Assembly: GCA_944548615.1 (NCBI GenBank)
Contig: OX155957.1
Location: forward strand, 1,717,050 to 1,781,049
DNA length: 64,000 nt
Source of the DNA: Micropterix aruncella
Taxonomy: Eukaryota; Arthropoda; Insecta; Lepidoptera; Micropterigidae
Reading direction: 5' to 3'
Of this stretch, positions 10,161-22,215 are shown piece by piece; position 1 is the stretch's first letter, and each line of letters opens with the position of its first letter. Both the position numbers and the translations under genes were made by a program. The notes under the pieces are model-generated. The model was not told the origin of the DNA and did not search any database. It saw nothing but the letters and a program-made list of their open reading frames with translations.

Positions 10161-12409
10161 GATTGAACGTATTGTATTAGAAGTGGTTTTCGCGACTGTA
10201 GAACCCACCGTTCATGCCGCAAGCCTCACTAATATACATCAAGCAACCAACTCGTAAACTCGAAGAGGCAAAGTCCTACACTTCTGCGCTTGTTTCACCG
10301 CGTTACCTGATTGGGTAAGGATTCTCATATATTGCTAAATATTACCTATTATGTGTACTTGTACCTATTGTGTGTATTGTATACTTTTATTCTGACTATT
10401 GGCGATTGACTATTGTTATTATTACTAATTTATAAACATTTTTTTTATTGTATATATTACTATCCATATGATAAATTTGTAAAATTATCTAATAATTCTG
10501 ACTGATAAAATAATCTTAATATTAGTAATGCCAAATTATAAAATAATAAAATATCAAATATTCTAAATATTAGTACTATTGTCCATATGATCATTATTGA
10601 AATTCAAAGAATTTTGATCGAGAATATCAGAAAATGTTGTTTAATATGTTATTACCTAGAAAATTTTGTTATTACCCAGAAAATCTGCGCTTGAATGTTT
10701 AATATTCTTGTTTATATACCTTATAATGTAGGTACATATATACATACATATTGGAGTAGTAATTTTGTTTAATTTCGTTCTACCAAGTGTAGAAAGTATC
10801 AACCTTATTATTAAAGTTAAAATTTGAAAAATAACATACGTTATAGAAAATAACATTAATAAAAAATATTATATTGGATCACAATCACATAGATTTCCCA
10901 TGGAGTAATGCATTAGTAACAAAATCCACTGGACACTAGCAATATAATTAATTTGTCAAAAATTACATTTACCAAAACATCGGTAAACATAGAAAAACTA
11001 TATTTTTGTCATATTCTTGGATTTTATTCAAATAGCAATTTTGGCACCTTATAATTATGCTTCTCGACACAAGCCATTGTGTCCATTGGCGCCAGGGAAA
11101 AATGTATTTTGTATGCACCTTAGAATTTGAGTGGCAGGGTGCTACATATTCTCTGTTATCTTCTTAAAGATGGAATGCTGGACCTTCCTCGGTAATAGTA
11201 GTTCTTCGAAATGTTAATTTACAAAAGAATTTTAATCATGTCTTAAGGCCCGATGGGGTAAAACATAAAAGTACCTGCTCAGTGAAAGGAAATGGAATCA
11301 CTAATATTTCGGATACGTAAAAAGATTGTAAGCAATAAATAATGCAAACATCGCCAGGGGTCATCCAAAAATAGGATATCGTGGCAAAAAAATTGTGGAA
11401 TTGCTATTGACAACATCTCTGTTTCCTGCAGCGGCTTCGAGAGTGGAGAAAACCATGAAAATCGCCAACATTTTATAGAAGAGGCACTACTAGAAGAAGA
11501 AAAAGGAAGAGGAGAAATAAAGTGCTTTTCTCCTAATATATAAAGAGTGAAAGAATGGTTGGTTATTGTTTATCAAAACACTGTATTATCAGAAAAACGG
11601 TGTTTATAAAGTGATACGTTCTACAAACATTAAAGATAACGTGTAAAAGAGGCAAAATTTCAGTTTCAGAAAAAATACTTTTGTATGTGCTGGCCATTAT
11701 TTTGTCTTTAAATATTTCATTGCAAAATTATTTATAGGACAACAACTAAAACTAGAACTTTCTGTAAAAAATTAGGATAACAATCGATATAGGTTGTTAG
11801 GGAGGGATAATACCGTAAACATCATATCAGATAATAAATTTAAATGGTTTAATTATGAAAATTTTTACTGCAAGTACAAATAGTTAATGCAAGCTAAAGA
11901 GTTATATTAATTAAATATATATTTACCAATCTTTGGGATGTTATGAGAAATATCGATAAAAACGAGCAAGAATGCTTGTTTTTTTTAATAAATCCTAAAT
12001 ATAAATTAATATGTCCAAAAACATATGAATATTTTTAGGCGGATGAGATAAATTTAAAATTTGACAACTTTTCAGTAAATTTGGGCATATTTGCAGAAAA
12101 AAAAATAACCCAGGGACTTCCTGCCGAGTTTTAGTGAAAACAAGATATTTTATTTCATATCCCTTTATTAGCGATTATTAGGATTTACATAAAAATCTTT
12201 TTGAACATTTTTACCAAACTTCGTAGTTTAGGTTTAGAAATGTGTTTTACATCGTACCTTAAGTTTTCGCTAGGCTTCGCCGCAAAGAAACACAGTTTAC
12301 TGGGACGAGCCTTTTTCGAGCCCAGCGATATGCCCAACTTGAAGGTCAGTGATCTATCTGCATGGACTGGTAAGAAGGACCTGGCTACTAGCGGACCACT
12401 GACCCAACC
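10161..12409. other. AT-rich spacer, no supported gene
   Basis: About 2.2 kb of AT-rich DNA. Short frames lack homology. The piece 12200-12345 (TTCGCTAGGCTTCGCCGC region) is less AT-rich and could belong to the GCF copy that follows or to another repeat. Nothing else recognised. Confidence 0.35.
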
Positions 12410-13105
12410 ACAACTTGCGGTGTCAACTACAACGGGCGAGCCCGTCACCACAGGACGTTTTAACGATTTTTCGTTCTGTCGCCCTGCAGTGAACGTAGAA
12501 GACTTGGACAGAACAATCCAACGTCCAGCTACGTCACAACCCGCAAGAACCCAACGCCTTTACCGCGAGATAGCCAGTATGTTACCTGGCGGGCCGACCC
12601 TCGCGCCCTTGCTTCCAATTGTGACCAGATTTCTCCGGTCTCTCGATTGGTTCCGAGTTCGAGGTCGCTTGCGCGGTCCTCTCCCTTACGACGCGGTGAA
12701 ACGGTGTGCACCGAATCTATCGCGGACCAAGGCGTCCTTTGCCCGACTCTGAACCGGGATCGGATGGCCAATGGTCATTTCAAAAGCAGTCGCCGTAAGG
12801 TAGGCAACCACCCCCGCTCTATAAGAAACAATACAACCCCTAGACTCCCCCGACTGTTAGTCGGAGAGCACAATCGATTGGCTTGCGCCGCTCGGTGCGC
12901 AGACCGTCCAGGAGCGCCAGAGGTTTGATTCCCAGGGGAGACTGGTTGACCCAGTGTCCTACCCAGGATTCGCACCCCATGCGTGGAGGCCATCGGATGG
13001 GTGTTGACTGAGTGTGACCGACCCTGATCACATGGGTCATCGTATGGCCACCTCATCATGGGCCCGTTAGCTCCCATGATGCTAACCCAACCACAATGTG
13101 GGTAG
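12410..13105 (+). repeat. GC-rich repeat GCF, copy 2 (longest collinear copy)
   Basis: The most complete collinear copy. It opens with TGTCAACTACAACGGGCGAG, continues through CGTTCTGTC, GTAGAAGACTT, CGAATCTATCGCGGACCA, the CCCCCGCTCTATA block, AATCGATTGGCTTGCG, CCGTCCAGGAGCGCC and on to GCCCGTTAGCTCCCATGATG. The long open frames on both strands are not conserved in other copies (different stops and frames), so I treat it as non-coding. The class of mobile element is unknown. Confidence 0.85.
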
Positions 13106-13616
13106 TTCCAAAAGATCTTATAGATCCAGGTGACATCAAGGGCTGGCAACAAGCCCCCACTCCATCTACTACTACTACCCCCAAGTAGTGGGTTTCGCTA
13201 ACTATACAACAGAATCATTTGTATGTAACCTAATATCACCCGCACTCTATCACTGCGCGTTAGCACAATCCTTAGATTGTTTTAGTAATATGTTTAAAAT
13301 TGTATAGATTACTACCGTTGATTATATATTGTATTAGAATGCCCAACGCCATAGTGCGATCTGGCAATCCTTTTACGCCAGCGAAATTCAGGTGGCGCTG
13401 ATAGCAATGTCAGCCAAATTAATAGCAATTTATTTTGGAGTAGGTGTACAATAATATTGATAATTATTGTTTTTTTTAAAGGACTGATTGATAATAAAAA
13501 CCCAATAATTAAACAATAATAACAACAACAACATTCAATTATTAGTGCCATCAAATGCATATTTATATAAGCTGATTACAGCACAGAAATAATACGGTCT
13601 GATAGAATGCCACTTA
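13106..13616. other. AT-rich spacer, no feature
   Basis: Contains ACTACTACTACC simple sequence near 13168-13182. No gene seen. Confidence 0.35.
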
Positions 13617-14357
13617 TTTATACTAATATTATAAAGAGGTAAAGTTTGTGATGTTGTAGGAAGTAATCTCTGGATCTACTGAACCGATTTTAAAAATTCT
13701 GTTACCAGTAGAAAGCCACGTTATTTGTGAGTGTTATAGGCTATATATTAGTCTGAAAAATAAAAAGACTTTTTCGTGGTAGTCGGATTTCCAAAGTATG
13801 TCGAAAAAAACGGTCGAACGAAAACTTTTCTAACTAACTCTGCCTTAACGATGAGAGATATATGATTAAGTTCTAGAGAAAAGTTGAAGAGCTTGATAAT
13901 GCCTACAAAAAAGTTAGCTTCGGCATATATCTAAATTTTATATTTGTCACAAAAAAATAGTTTTTTATATTAAATAAATAATTTAAATCGTTAGGTCATG
14001 TTTATTGGTCATATTATCAACAATTTAATTTCATATCAAGATAAGTAAATTTATCGTCTCAAGTGTTTAAAACAAAAGACTTTTCCCTTTTACTGCATAT
14101 AATTTCACTTTTACTGTATAAATGGTTAAAGAGATAAGACACTCACAAATAAGACACTCACAAGAAGACACTCAAAAATAACGGTAATATAGTCAAATTG
14201 GCATGCAAATACATACATATATATGCAGTAAAAATATAACCCTTCTTTTGACAGTCAGGAAATAAATCATAGCAATCAGTACTAATCAAATTACACTCAT
14301 AATTTCATAACAAGTAAAAAGTTTTACCGCCCAACGAAGTGGGCATGGGTCAGCTAG
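13617..14357 (+). mobile_element. Non-autonomous Helitron, 741 bp
   Basis: Same family as 8524-9267. It starts TTTATACTAATATTATAAAG (the canonical first TC mutated to TT) and ends GGGTCAGCTAG at 14357, flanked by A and T. The 3' hairpin is perfect here (GCCCA-ACGAAG-TGGGC). An internal CTCACAA duplication near 14147-14165 distinguishes it. No coding capacity. Confidence 0.93.
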
Positions 14358-15207
14358 TTTGTCTATATGAACTTTAAAGTGCGAAATGAATAAGTATTGA
14401 AACCTGTATACCAAATTAAAAATTGAGGTCTATATGTAAATAATATTTAAATATAAAGATATGGTATTCTAATATTTATGTGTTAATATATTATTATTAT
14501 ATATATTATTGTTATATTATATATATTATTATATATATAATATTTATGTGTTAATATATATATTATTATTCCATACCGTATAATCGTGTCTAGAGCTCCA
14601 TCTACAGTGCGCCGCGTCGGCATACAAGTGTACCCCAATAGTCACCATATTGAAATAATAATAGAACTTAATAGAGGATTAATCAATTTTTTAACTATGT
14701 GTGCTATCTACACGTAGCGTTTCGTATTAAAATCCTAGGTGCCAAATCGTAGGACAACGTTTTGCAATCTAATGCGTTATAAAATCAATTGAATTATTTA
14801 GCCCTTACAATTACGTTCATCATGACGGGTTCAAACCTAGATTCTGTTGTTCTCTTATGTAAAAAGTTCTGATGTTTTTTTTTAAAATTATTATTAATAA
14901 AAAATCTCTAATTTCTAGTAGTAAATTTCTAATGTCAGCTCGCAACATTAATCAAGTCTCAATCGCATATCTAGGCACAGGCGTAAGCCTAGTTAGATGT
15001 GTGACGTGCTTTGGGTTGCATGGCGTTGGGGTGACTCAATTTGTCGCTTAAATTAACTAGAAAGTTATTATTTTTACAAGTTTTATTTACCTTGCATTTT
15101 TTTTATATTTAGTTTGTTTAGGTCAAATCTTGCAATCTGAATTAGAACCACTTCCTATTACCATATAAAGTTGAAATTACACATGTTGATTTAGTTCCGA
15201 TGACTTT
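14358..15207. other. AT-rich spacer with TA/ATT microsatellite
   Basis: 14470-14575 is a tangle of ATT/TA repeats, with ATTTATGTGTTAATATAT occurring twice. The remainder is unassigned. No gene seen. Confidence 0.45.
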
Positions 15208-15763
15208 CAAATCAAATCAAATCAAATACTTTATTGTCTTAAAAACTAATACATAGTTGTATAGACAGTTTTATTACATTTACATTTGGCCTTGATTTGA
15301 TTGAATTCTTTATTAATGATCAAATTCTTCTATTAATAACCAAAACATAAAGAAGGTAATATTGTAGAATTAAATCGAGTCTCACCATTAAGTTTACCAG
15401 ATAAAAACACAGAGTAATTAATTCTTTAAAATACCGATAAAAATAAGTTTTTTTTGTATAAAATTAGTAAATTTAATGTCAAAAATAACAAAAAAAATGT
15501 GATGATTGTCAAAAAGTAAAATAAAATGTCTTAGTGATTATATTGCAAATAAAAATAATCAAGGTATAATTAATACGTGCCTACCTAATATTAGAAATAG
15601 TCAATACATTTTAGTCAAATTGAAAATCGATTAAAAACCTATTACAGAAAGAAATATAGTCGTGATGCATACAGTTTTTAGAGATCGTTAATGTCGTACA
15701 ATTCTCTTTCAATTTCAGTTTATATTTAAATTGGAGCATTTTTCCTTCGCGGCATATTTTTTT
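15208..15763 (-). mobile_element. LINE-C 3' UTR and (ATTTGA)n tail
   Basis: On the minus strand this ends in an ATTTGATTTGATTTGA tail at about 15208-15230. 15210-15560 is an inverted copy of 30597-31095, while 15560-15750 matches 30403-30590 in direct orientation. The two copies therefore differ by an inversion between these two parts. Confidence 0.75.
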
Positions 15764-16123
15764 TTAACTAGAGGGTAGCTTATTGTAGCATATAATTCCG
15801 AGGTAGTTCGGATCCCTTTTAAAAAGTTCTAGATTTGGATGTGGAAGAATCAGATTATTTCTGCTCCTGGTAAAGTGTTTATGGGTATCTGAATGTATCG
15901 GCAGCTGAGCTAGGTTTTTTATGATCAATTTAACGCATTCTAAAACGTATAGAGATGGAAGAGTGAGGATTTTAAGCCTTCTGAAATGACCACGGCATGA
16001 TTCTACATTACCCAGATTACTTAAAATTCGAATGGCCCGTTTTTGCAATGAAAAAATATGTTGCCTTAGATCGATGGTGCATTGCGCCCAGGAGAGAAAA
16101 CTTTGCATTTTTATGGTGAGCAT
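15764..16123 (-). pseudogene. LINE-C ORF2 C-terminus
   Basis: Minus-strand frame with the motifs IFSLQKRAIRILSNL, HFRRLKILTLPSLYVLE and HTRSRNN-like TRSRNNLILP, ending YNKLPSS-stop. This is the CR1/Jockey-type connector downstream of a reverse transcriptase. The RT itself is missing: a tandem array begins where the 5' part should be. Probably part of the same insertion as the 3' UTR at 15208-15763. Confidence 0.82.
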
Positions 16124-16139
16124 GACCTGATTTTACACT

Positions 16140-16612
16140 CAAGATCGGCTCCCGATAAGGATACTCTTTCACGGTCAACAGCACAGACACACTATTTAGT
16201 ATACGCATTCACTATGATAGCCCGTTCTAAATTTCACCATGTCATGGCTGCTGCAACCAGGATTGGCCCCCACGAGAAACTGCTCAACGGTCGACAGTGC
16301 AGAATCGAAATTTTATATGCACATTCAATTATGATAGCCCATTCTAAGTTTCACCGCGACAGGGCTGCTGCACCCAGGATTGGTCTCCAACGAGGAATTC
16401 CTCAATGGTCAACAGCACAAAAACGATTTTCTGTATACGCTTTGTATTATGATAGCCCAGTCTACGTTTCACCGCAACAGGGCTGCTCCACCCAGGGTTG
16501 GCTTCCAACAAAGGGACTCCTCAAAAGTCAACAACACAGACACGAATTTTTGGATACGCATTAAATTATGAAAGCACGTTCTAAATTTCACTACCCAGGG
16601 TTGACTCGGGAT
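16140..16612 (+). repeat. 118-bp tandem array, about four units
   Basis: GATAGCCC recurs at 16216, 16333 and 16451, with a mutated version at 16570, giving a period of 117-119. Each unit holds GGTCAACAGCACAGACAC, TATACGCAT, TCTAAATTTCACC and GCTGCACCCAGG-like blocks. The period is not a multiple of three, so the 160-codon frame running through it is accidental. A lone inverted unit lies at 59265-59372. Confidence 0.9.
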
Positions 16613-16869
16613 AGAGTATTTTAACGAAAGCTTGTTTTTTTTAATGTGTTTTTATTATCAACTTATTTCCTTGTATAACCTTAGATAAATCAGCTAAAAT
16701 GCAATAAATTAAATAAATAAAAAATATATAATTCAACGAACTGTCTAGCACTTATCTTGATATTTGAACGTTTCTAGCTTTCACTGAAAATATTCGTTAG
16801 TTTATTGTGATTGTATGGCATAAAAATTCACTTTTTTGGCTTTTTTCCTACTCTTTCTCCGTACATTAA

Positions 16870-17062
16870 GCTCGACTGTGGAATCAGCTTCCTTCAACTA
16901 TCCGAGGCGCTAGCTCGCTGTTCACCTTTAAGCAATCATTGGAAAAGCACCTCCTTTCACAATAAATATGAATCATAACTTCTAACCTTTCCGTTATCCC
17001 CTCCCTTTCCTTACCTTATTTTGGCAGTTTATTTATTTACTTATTTATTTATTTATTTATTT
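16870..17062 (+). pseudogene. LINE-D ORF2 last 30 codons and 3' tail
   Basis: The frame 16870-16965 reads ARLWNQLPSTIRGASSLF then TFKQSLEKHLLSQ-stop, the standard end of many non-LTR ORF2 proteins (LWN.LP...SL..FK..L..hL). A stop lies at 16867. A short UTR and (TTTA)n run to 17062. A strongly 5'-truncated insertion. Confidence 0.72.
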
Positions 17063-17081
17063 GTTAATATATCAAAATATG

Positions 17082-17291
<210 letters not shown>

Positions 17292-17414
17292 CATATAATA
17301 TGTCCAACTCAAAAAATTATTTATATATTTACTTTTTTCTTTAGATACACACACAATGTGTATTATATGCTATAATTTCAAATTTAATTTTAAGCTATAA
17401 TTTTATTGCCTACT

Positions 17415-17522
17415 CTTCTTTTCACACCAGCATGTTGGTTGACTGGAAGATATTGTTGTAGTGTAGCAATAAGTCCGCCATTGTACCTTATTTTTATTGT
17501 GCAATAAAGAGATTTTCATTCA
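17415..17522 (+). mobile_element. Probable RTE-like LINE 3' end
   Basis: The block AATAAGTCCGCCATTGTAC, then TATTTTTATTGTGCAATAAAG, resembles the 3' UTR of lepidopteran RTE-type LINEs as I remember them. There is no coding part. Low certainty on class. Confidence 0.35.
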
Positions 17523-17935
17523 TAAAAATCCATGTGCAGCTGGCAACACCGCCGCCGCCAGCCCTCACCCCCAACGCCTCGGCGGTGGCGCCTTCAGTTC
17601 TGCACCGGCCGCGCCACGGGTGCCACGCTACGCCAGCGGACCGCCGACCAGCTCATTTGACAGTCTCATCCCTGTCTCCACAAGCGGTCTCACCGGTGAA
17701 CAGGACACCATTTACCACCCTCCGTACTCCACGCCGCTTTTTCGCGCCCGATTTTATTTTCCCTTTAGAAAAATCCAAAAAAAAATATTTCAACATTTTG
17801 TTTTCGCGTACTTGGGAACTGTGATCTGTGCTGACTGTTTATTAAAAGTGATCGGCGAAAGCGGACTTTGCGGAATAGGGAACACCTCCGCCGCGGAGTT
17901 GCGTAAGTAATTTAATGTTGTTTTGCGGAATTCAA
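17523..17935 (+). other. GC-rich island, unclassified, possible exon-like end
   Basis: A GC-rich stretch (CCGCCGCCAGCCCTCACCCC near 17550) that becomes AT-rich after 17750 and ends TTGCGTAAGTAA, where GTAAGT could be a splice donor. A 137-codon frame covers it, rich in Ala/Pro/Ser with no domain I recognise. It may be the leader of an LTR element or a fragment of a host 5' exon. I cannot choose. Confidence 0.3.
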
Positions 17936-19283
17936 CTATATTAAAACTTAATGATACACAAATTTAATATTACTAAGATATTTAATGTATTTATAAAACC
18001 ATCCAAGAAATAGATTTTGACAATAAACAAAAGTTATAATAAAAAATATTTTTTCAAAAAAAAATTGCGAAGCAGATTATATGAGCTTTGGATTGATTTA
18101 ATCACCCCACTAGATTTTATGACTAATTTGGGGTGATAGTATTTTAAACATAGTGATCTCTTTAATATTTTCTTCTTTCATTCGTTTAAATTGCTTATTC
18201 ATTCATAAAAACTAAAGATATTTATTTTGACGAATATTTAACTGACTAATATTCGCTGATATCTAACTGACTATAGAGATTTTTAAAAAACTTTATAAAT
18301 AAATAAACAAATAAATTGGTCCATATTATGCAATTTTACCTCATCATTAATAGAACTCTTTAATTTTAAATCAAATACTGTATAATAATAATAATTTATT
18401 TTAAATATAGTCAAGTAAATATATATATACTGAAACTATAGCAAAAAAACGGGCCACCCGAAAAACTCTAATTTTAAAGTGTTTATTCAAAACAAATATT
18501 GTTTTAATAATGCCATTTATTGTAAAATAGCTTATGCAATGAAAAAATATCAACTGTTTTTTTAACAAATTCGAAAACTTAAATGTATCGCGTAATCGCG
18601 TATAGTTATCAAGGTACTTTTGCATATGTAAATATATACTCGTGTTATCATAATAATATTTTTTTCTATTTTTTATTGTTTAATTATCATATTATATGTA
18701 TGTACTTATTTATAATAATTTTCATTTATATATACTTTTAATATAAATGCATGTAAAGTGTATGCGATTATCGTATCTATATAGGTATGTATTATATTAG
18801 ATGTATGAATATTTATTTACGAATATTTGAACAAAAATACCTTCCGTTTAATTTGGTATCTTCAAAATTTTTACATTTTAGAATAAAGTAACTACCCCCT
18901 TGTATCCTTGTAATTATTAATTGTAAATACCATTGCAATATAAAGTTTAAAAAAAATATTAAAATAAAATGAAAACCTAAGAGCGGGGGTAATCATGCGG
19001 GGCAATATACGATTTCTGTTGATACCACCTCGATACAGGTTATTCCTAGTGAGGTGGTAAACCACAAACTATTATTTCTGAATCTCTTTCTGAGTTAGGT
19101 AAATTAAAAAACTGTTTAATTAATTATGACATATTAGGCTAATAGAATGTTTTTGTAATTAAATGTATTTTTTGTGGACTTAAATAAATAATAAAATAAA
19201 ATAAATAAAGTTAAAGAAAAACTCAAATAAAAAGGCACAATACAATATAATTTATTTTTTAATTAGTAGGGGAATTTCCCCCT
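17936..19283. other. AT-rich spacer, no supported gene
   Basis: Includes an imperfect hairpin near 19023-19060 (CCACCTC...GAGGTGG). No homology seen. The Tc1 remnant that follows may begin its right-hand UTR here. Confidence 0.35.
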
Positions 19284-19664
19284 TTACTTTAATATCACGG
19301 CTTCAAAACAACGTTTAGAAGACCTTACGAGTTTTTTTAAGTTTTCTTGAGGAATACCATCCAATTCTTTCAGCTCGCAGATGTTACTTGAGGCAAACTT
19401 TTGACTACTCACTCGTCTTTTTAAGTTGTCCCATACGTGCTTGATCGAATTTAAATCAGGTCTCATAGCGGGGTGCCACATTGCTTGCACACCGACCTAC
19501 CGCTGGTTCTGTTACTGTATCGAGTAACAGAACCAGCAGCGTATGGACGAGCATCATCTTGCAAGAGCAGAAAATGTTCTTACATAAAACCCGCGAAAGG
19601 CACAACAAGTTCTTTAAGAACGTTCAGAGAAGAATCTCTGATGACACATAAGTAAGCAACTAGC
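19284..19664 (-). pseudogene. Tc1/mariner transposase C-terminus
   Basis: DDE transposase end on the minus strand. FLLLQDDARPYAA (about 19540-19580) is the block with the second catalytic Asp. PDLNSIKHVWDNLKRRV is the block with the third catalytic acid; the usual Glu of P-E-H is Lys here. Then NICELKELDGIPQENLKKL, closing with a short tail. Between the two blocks sits a perfect 34-base hairpin sequence (19503-19536) that breaks the frame. Upstream, toward 19664, an in-frame stop interrupts PFAGFM. Dead copy: key residue lost, frames broken, N-terminal DNA-binding domain not found. Confidence 0.88.
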
Positions 19665-21251
19665 CTATACTTTTGTAACACAAAATGCCTGCAATTGAGA
19701 CGAATTAAAGCGAAAAACATAAAAATAAATCACATTGATCACTTCGGCAAATGCCGTTTCAATGTGAGATCATACAGACGCGGCACCATAAATGCGTAAT
19801 ACCTCTGTCTAAATATAGTATCGACTCGTTTGTGGGCTGCTTACTTTTATTTCGTAATTGTTTTAGCGAAGAATGGCGGACAGTGCTTCTATCGCTTATA
19901 CTTTTCTCACACTTATAATTATGTCACATGCAATACGTCAATTACCCCAAAAAGATAACGGACGGATATAGGTAGGGTGTTATATTTATAAAGCATAATC
20001 AGATATGCCAGATATACTTTCTTCTCCACATCTGAAAATATTATTTTTTAAATGCAATTATTTAAAATTTGAACCTCAACTTTAAAATTAAAATTCTTAT
20101 TATCGCAAACCTTTTTTTTGTTAAATTTTAAAATTGGCATTCATGGGACAGTTAAGTCTAGATCACGTCATTGGATCATTTATTATAGAATAATAAAAAA
20201 AAACAATATTTTTGGAAAGATGAAGTTTAACTAACTCATCAATCTACCGCTATATAAGTGTTAATGAATCGTTTTTGAGAAACCTAATTTAACCAACCGC
20301 CATTTAGGCATGCTTCTTTTAACCCATATATCTCTCTTATTTATACAGTTAGATTTTTAGATTTTTAATCAGTGTCCTGAATATAGTGGGATGACGTTAA
20401 AACATTTTTTATATGAAAGTATTTACTAAACTGCATAAATTACCAAATGCATTATATTTCGTTCTACGATAAGTATATTTCATGTGTACAGATATATTAT
20501 ATATCTTTATGTGTTCAAAAAAATATTCTTTGTAGTATGATGTAGAACCGCACCTGTTATATCTGCCGCGTTGTTATAATTAATAATTATTAATTACAAA
20601 ATAAACGATTTATCTCTCCCTCTTCATTAAATTACAAAGACTTATTTGAAGCTTAATGAACCCTTACAATTTAGGCAAAGAATTATATTACAAATGTTCA
20701 ATCATATCAAATGTCTCGGAGGGTTTCAGCGATGGAAGTGTTTGTTGACTCGAGTATGGAAACATATATACTCTTACACGATTTACTATTGTTAATATAA
20801 TATAAGGTCATTGACCTGTTTAAATGATATGTTATTTTTTTATTATTTTCATTGATTGTAAACCTTTATTTTATAAAGTATTATAAAAGTGACGCATTTA
20901 TCCTAGAAAGATAATCTAATTTTATGGTACTGAAAATATAAACAGGCGCCTGAGAGGCGCACAATTTTAAAAACAAATTTATTTACAAATTTTAATTTTT
21001 ATTTTAAATGTTTATAACTTCAATATATTGTTAAATTATTATTAAATAAATCAAATACAAATTTATATCAATATTTTTAATTATAAGAAAATTATGTAGG
21101 ATTTTTTTTAAACCCTAACAAAAATCTTATTTCAATTTTAGTCTTCTGTATTTAGGTAGAAATAAAAAAAATGTTATCATTTATAGTATTATGTCTTAGT
21201 AACTAGTGAATTATGATGTAATCAGTCTCAAATAACAAAAAATATCAATAT
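19665..21251. other. AT-rich spacer, no supported gene
   Basis: May include decayed upstream Tc1 sequence up to about 19990 (not readable). GGCGCC near 20944 is a short palindrome. No other feature. Confidence 0.3.
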
Positions 21252-21530
21252 TTAGAGACAATTATTGCAAACATCTTTTTTATGTTCACCACACACTGTA
21301 TTTTTACATTTTGTACACGTCATCATAGACATTCTTTTCTTTTTTGTTGTACATATGCTACAGTAACGCCGAATTTTCGCTGGAGGTTCCTCATCAGCTT
21401 CCTGAGAAACCGCTTGATTGGTTTGATGCAGGATATTCGTAATATTTTTCCTCAAACGTCTTGATAAAGTAGAGATTTCCAATCTAGATTTCATCCACGG
21501 TGTAGACAGTTCAGTGCTTAGTTTCTTCAT
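21252..21530 (-). pseudogene. piggyBac-type transposase C-terminal zinc finger
   Basis: The minus-strand frame reads LSRRLRKNITNIL, then RYCSICTTKKKRMSMMTC, TKCKNTVCGEHKKDVC and NNC. The spacing Cys-x2-Cys...Cys-x2-Cys...Cys-x2-His...Cys-x2-Cys is that of the cysteine-rich domain ending piggyBac transposases, which binds the transposon end. The DDD catalytic core upstream was not found, and I see no convincing terminal repeats or TTAA duplication. A 3'-end relic, possibly of a deleted element. Confidence 0.82.
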
Positions 21531-22215
21531 ATACTATCTACGTTTCAATGGTTTGTCTCCTTTTGATAAAACACTGTAAGTGTAAATTATGATGTTCTTC
21601 CACTACTTCGACCTTTAGAAGTAGCCCAAACATGTCTATTCTTATCTCTGATTACTCTATGTGGCGTAATAACTATGCGATGGTCATGACCCTGAGACGA
21701 TTAAGGTTACATTTCCAGGTTGAAGTCTGTCTGTGTGTATTCCTCCACGATAGAGCCAAACGTTTATTCCGATTAAGCTGTAATTATACATGCAGGCATC
21801 ATTTGGTCATGGAAAGAGTTAAAAATATTCTCGTTGCAATCGGTCCATTGTAGGGCGCACTACTCATATATCAATCTCAAAATATTAGACTTAAACACTT
21901 GAAATTTGGTATATAGATGCCTTGATAGGCCAAAATTACATTGTGAAGATTTGGTAGCAATCTCTCATATAAAAACAACACAAATAATATTTATAGTCCA
22001 CCATATGTTAATTAATTAGTAAAGCCCTTAAAAGCTCTTGACGCTTAGAAATAGAAATTCGAATTCGGAGACTATGCGTTTGCAATTTGATTTTTAAATT
22101 AAAATGACGCCCGTTGGATATTTAAATTTTCATTGCGTTGCGTCGCATATTAATAGGAATTTTCGCCAACTGCTCTTCGACTTTATTTATGAAATGAATA
22201 ATACAATACAATACA
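21531..22215. other. Spacer; ATTGT-rich target flank of LINE-A
   Basis: No coding homology. At 22200-22245 the DNA contains AATACAATACAATACATTG and similar pieces, resembling the LINE-A tail repeat just before the LINE begins. Confidence 0.35.

Noticed and set aside
12201..12752. 183-codon plus frame in the GCF repeat
   Set aside because: The frame is not conserved in the other GCF copies and has no domain; GC-rich composition explains its length.
16082..16564. 160-codon frame
   Set aside because: It crosses a tandem repeat with a 118-bp period, so each unit is read in a different frame.
16140..16612. Tandem array considered as a CRISPR-like array
   Set aside because: Units are contiguous with no unique spacers, and the genome is eukaryotic.
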